From the NCBI GenBank assembly GCA_035513215.1, contig DATKCK010000053.1, positions 1 to 32,840 on the forward strand: a DNA stretch of 32,840 nt, written 5' to 3'. This document shows, piece after piece, positions 32,773 to 32,840 of the stretch; positions within the stretch are counted from its first letter, which is position 1, and every line of letters starts with the position of its first letter. Made by a program: the position numbers and the translations under genes. This stretch comes from DATCZB01 sp035513215. GTDB taxonomy: Bacteria; Pseudomonadota; Gammaproteobacteria; Steroidobacterales; Rariloculaceae. The notes beneath the pieces were generated by a model, which was given only the letters and a program-made list of their open reading frames with translations, was not told the DNA's origin and ran no database searches.

Positions 32773-32840
32773 GGCTTGCGCCTCCGTTGGCGGTGAATCA
32801 GCATTGTCTCAAACCGGTATGAGCGACTCCAGCCGATGAC

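Overview
The window is GC-rich chromosomal DNA from a Gram-negative proteobacterium. TonB-dependent receptor, outer-membrane barrels, lipoproteins, MltD-type lytic transglycosylase and class III alcohol dehydrogenase point to a free-living gammaproteobacterium, perhaps of the Woeseiaceae/Steroidobacteraceae kind; the lineage is an inference from gene content. Genes are densely packed, many overlap by 1-4 bases, and GTG/TTG starts are used several times. No rRNA, tRNA, CRISPR array, integrase, transposase or phage gene was seen.

Layout. 1-284: 5' part of an Mrp-type Na+/H+ antiporter subunit E (mnhE) leaving the window on the minus strand. 393-3285 (+): metallo-beta-lactamase (AHL-lactonase-like), lipoprotein glutaminyl cyclase, two-domain VOC protein, GFA/CENP-V-type zinc protein. 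3382-4727 (-): secreted C-type-lectin-like protein and a membrane-anchored unknown. 4807-8353 (+): DUF985 cupin, MltD-like transglycosylase, orphan TAXI-type solute-binding lipoprotein. 8390-12196 (-): GST, PQQ-dependent dehydrogenase, anchored hypothetical protein, small Tat-signal-like ORF. 12293-12928 (+): small outer-membrane barrel. 12985-15443 (-): sulfite reduction operon DUF2849 - nitrite/sulfite reductase - DUF934.

15532-20064 is the most interesting neighbourhood. A membrane c-di-GMP phosphodiesterase (degenerate GGDEF, intact EAL) is divergent from an overlapping pair: an amicyanin-loop cupredoxin (usually labelled methylamine utilization protein) and an outer-membrane-barrel-like protein. 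No methylamine dehydrogenase genes are present, so the label is probably misleading and the trio may be an uncharacterised copper/redox-linked envelope system.

26622-20075 (-) is a seven-gene run with tiny gaps: 2-hydroxyacid dehydrogenase, DUF6152, a secreted unknown, UMF1-type MFS transporter, FabD-like malonyltransferase, fused ATP sulfurylase/APS kinase, and a small ORF. With the sulfite reductase operon it supplies most of assimilatory sulfate reduction, but no cysH is in the window. 26689-28773 (+) is a TonB-dependent receptor. 28896-30005 (-) is glutathione-dependent formaldehyde dehydrogenase. 30084-32772 is a folate pair: a FolK-FolP fusion converging on, and overlapping, pabB.

Non-coding structure is concentrated in palindromic repeats: a GGGGTCTGACCCC family at 9200-9227 and 28778-28898 (including a perfect 27-bp-stem hairpin), and a second palindrome family at 11050-11140.
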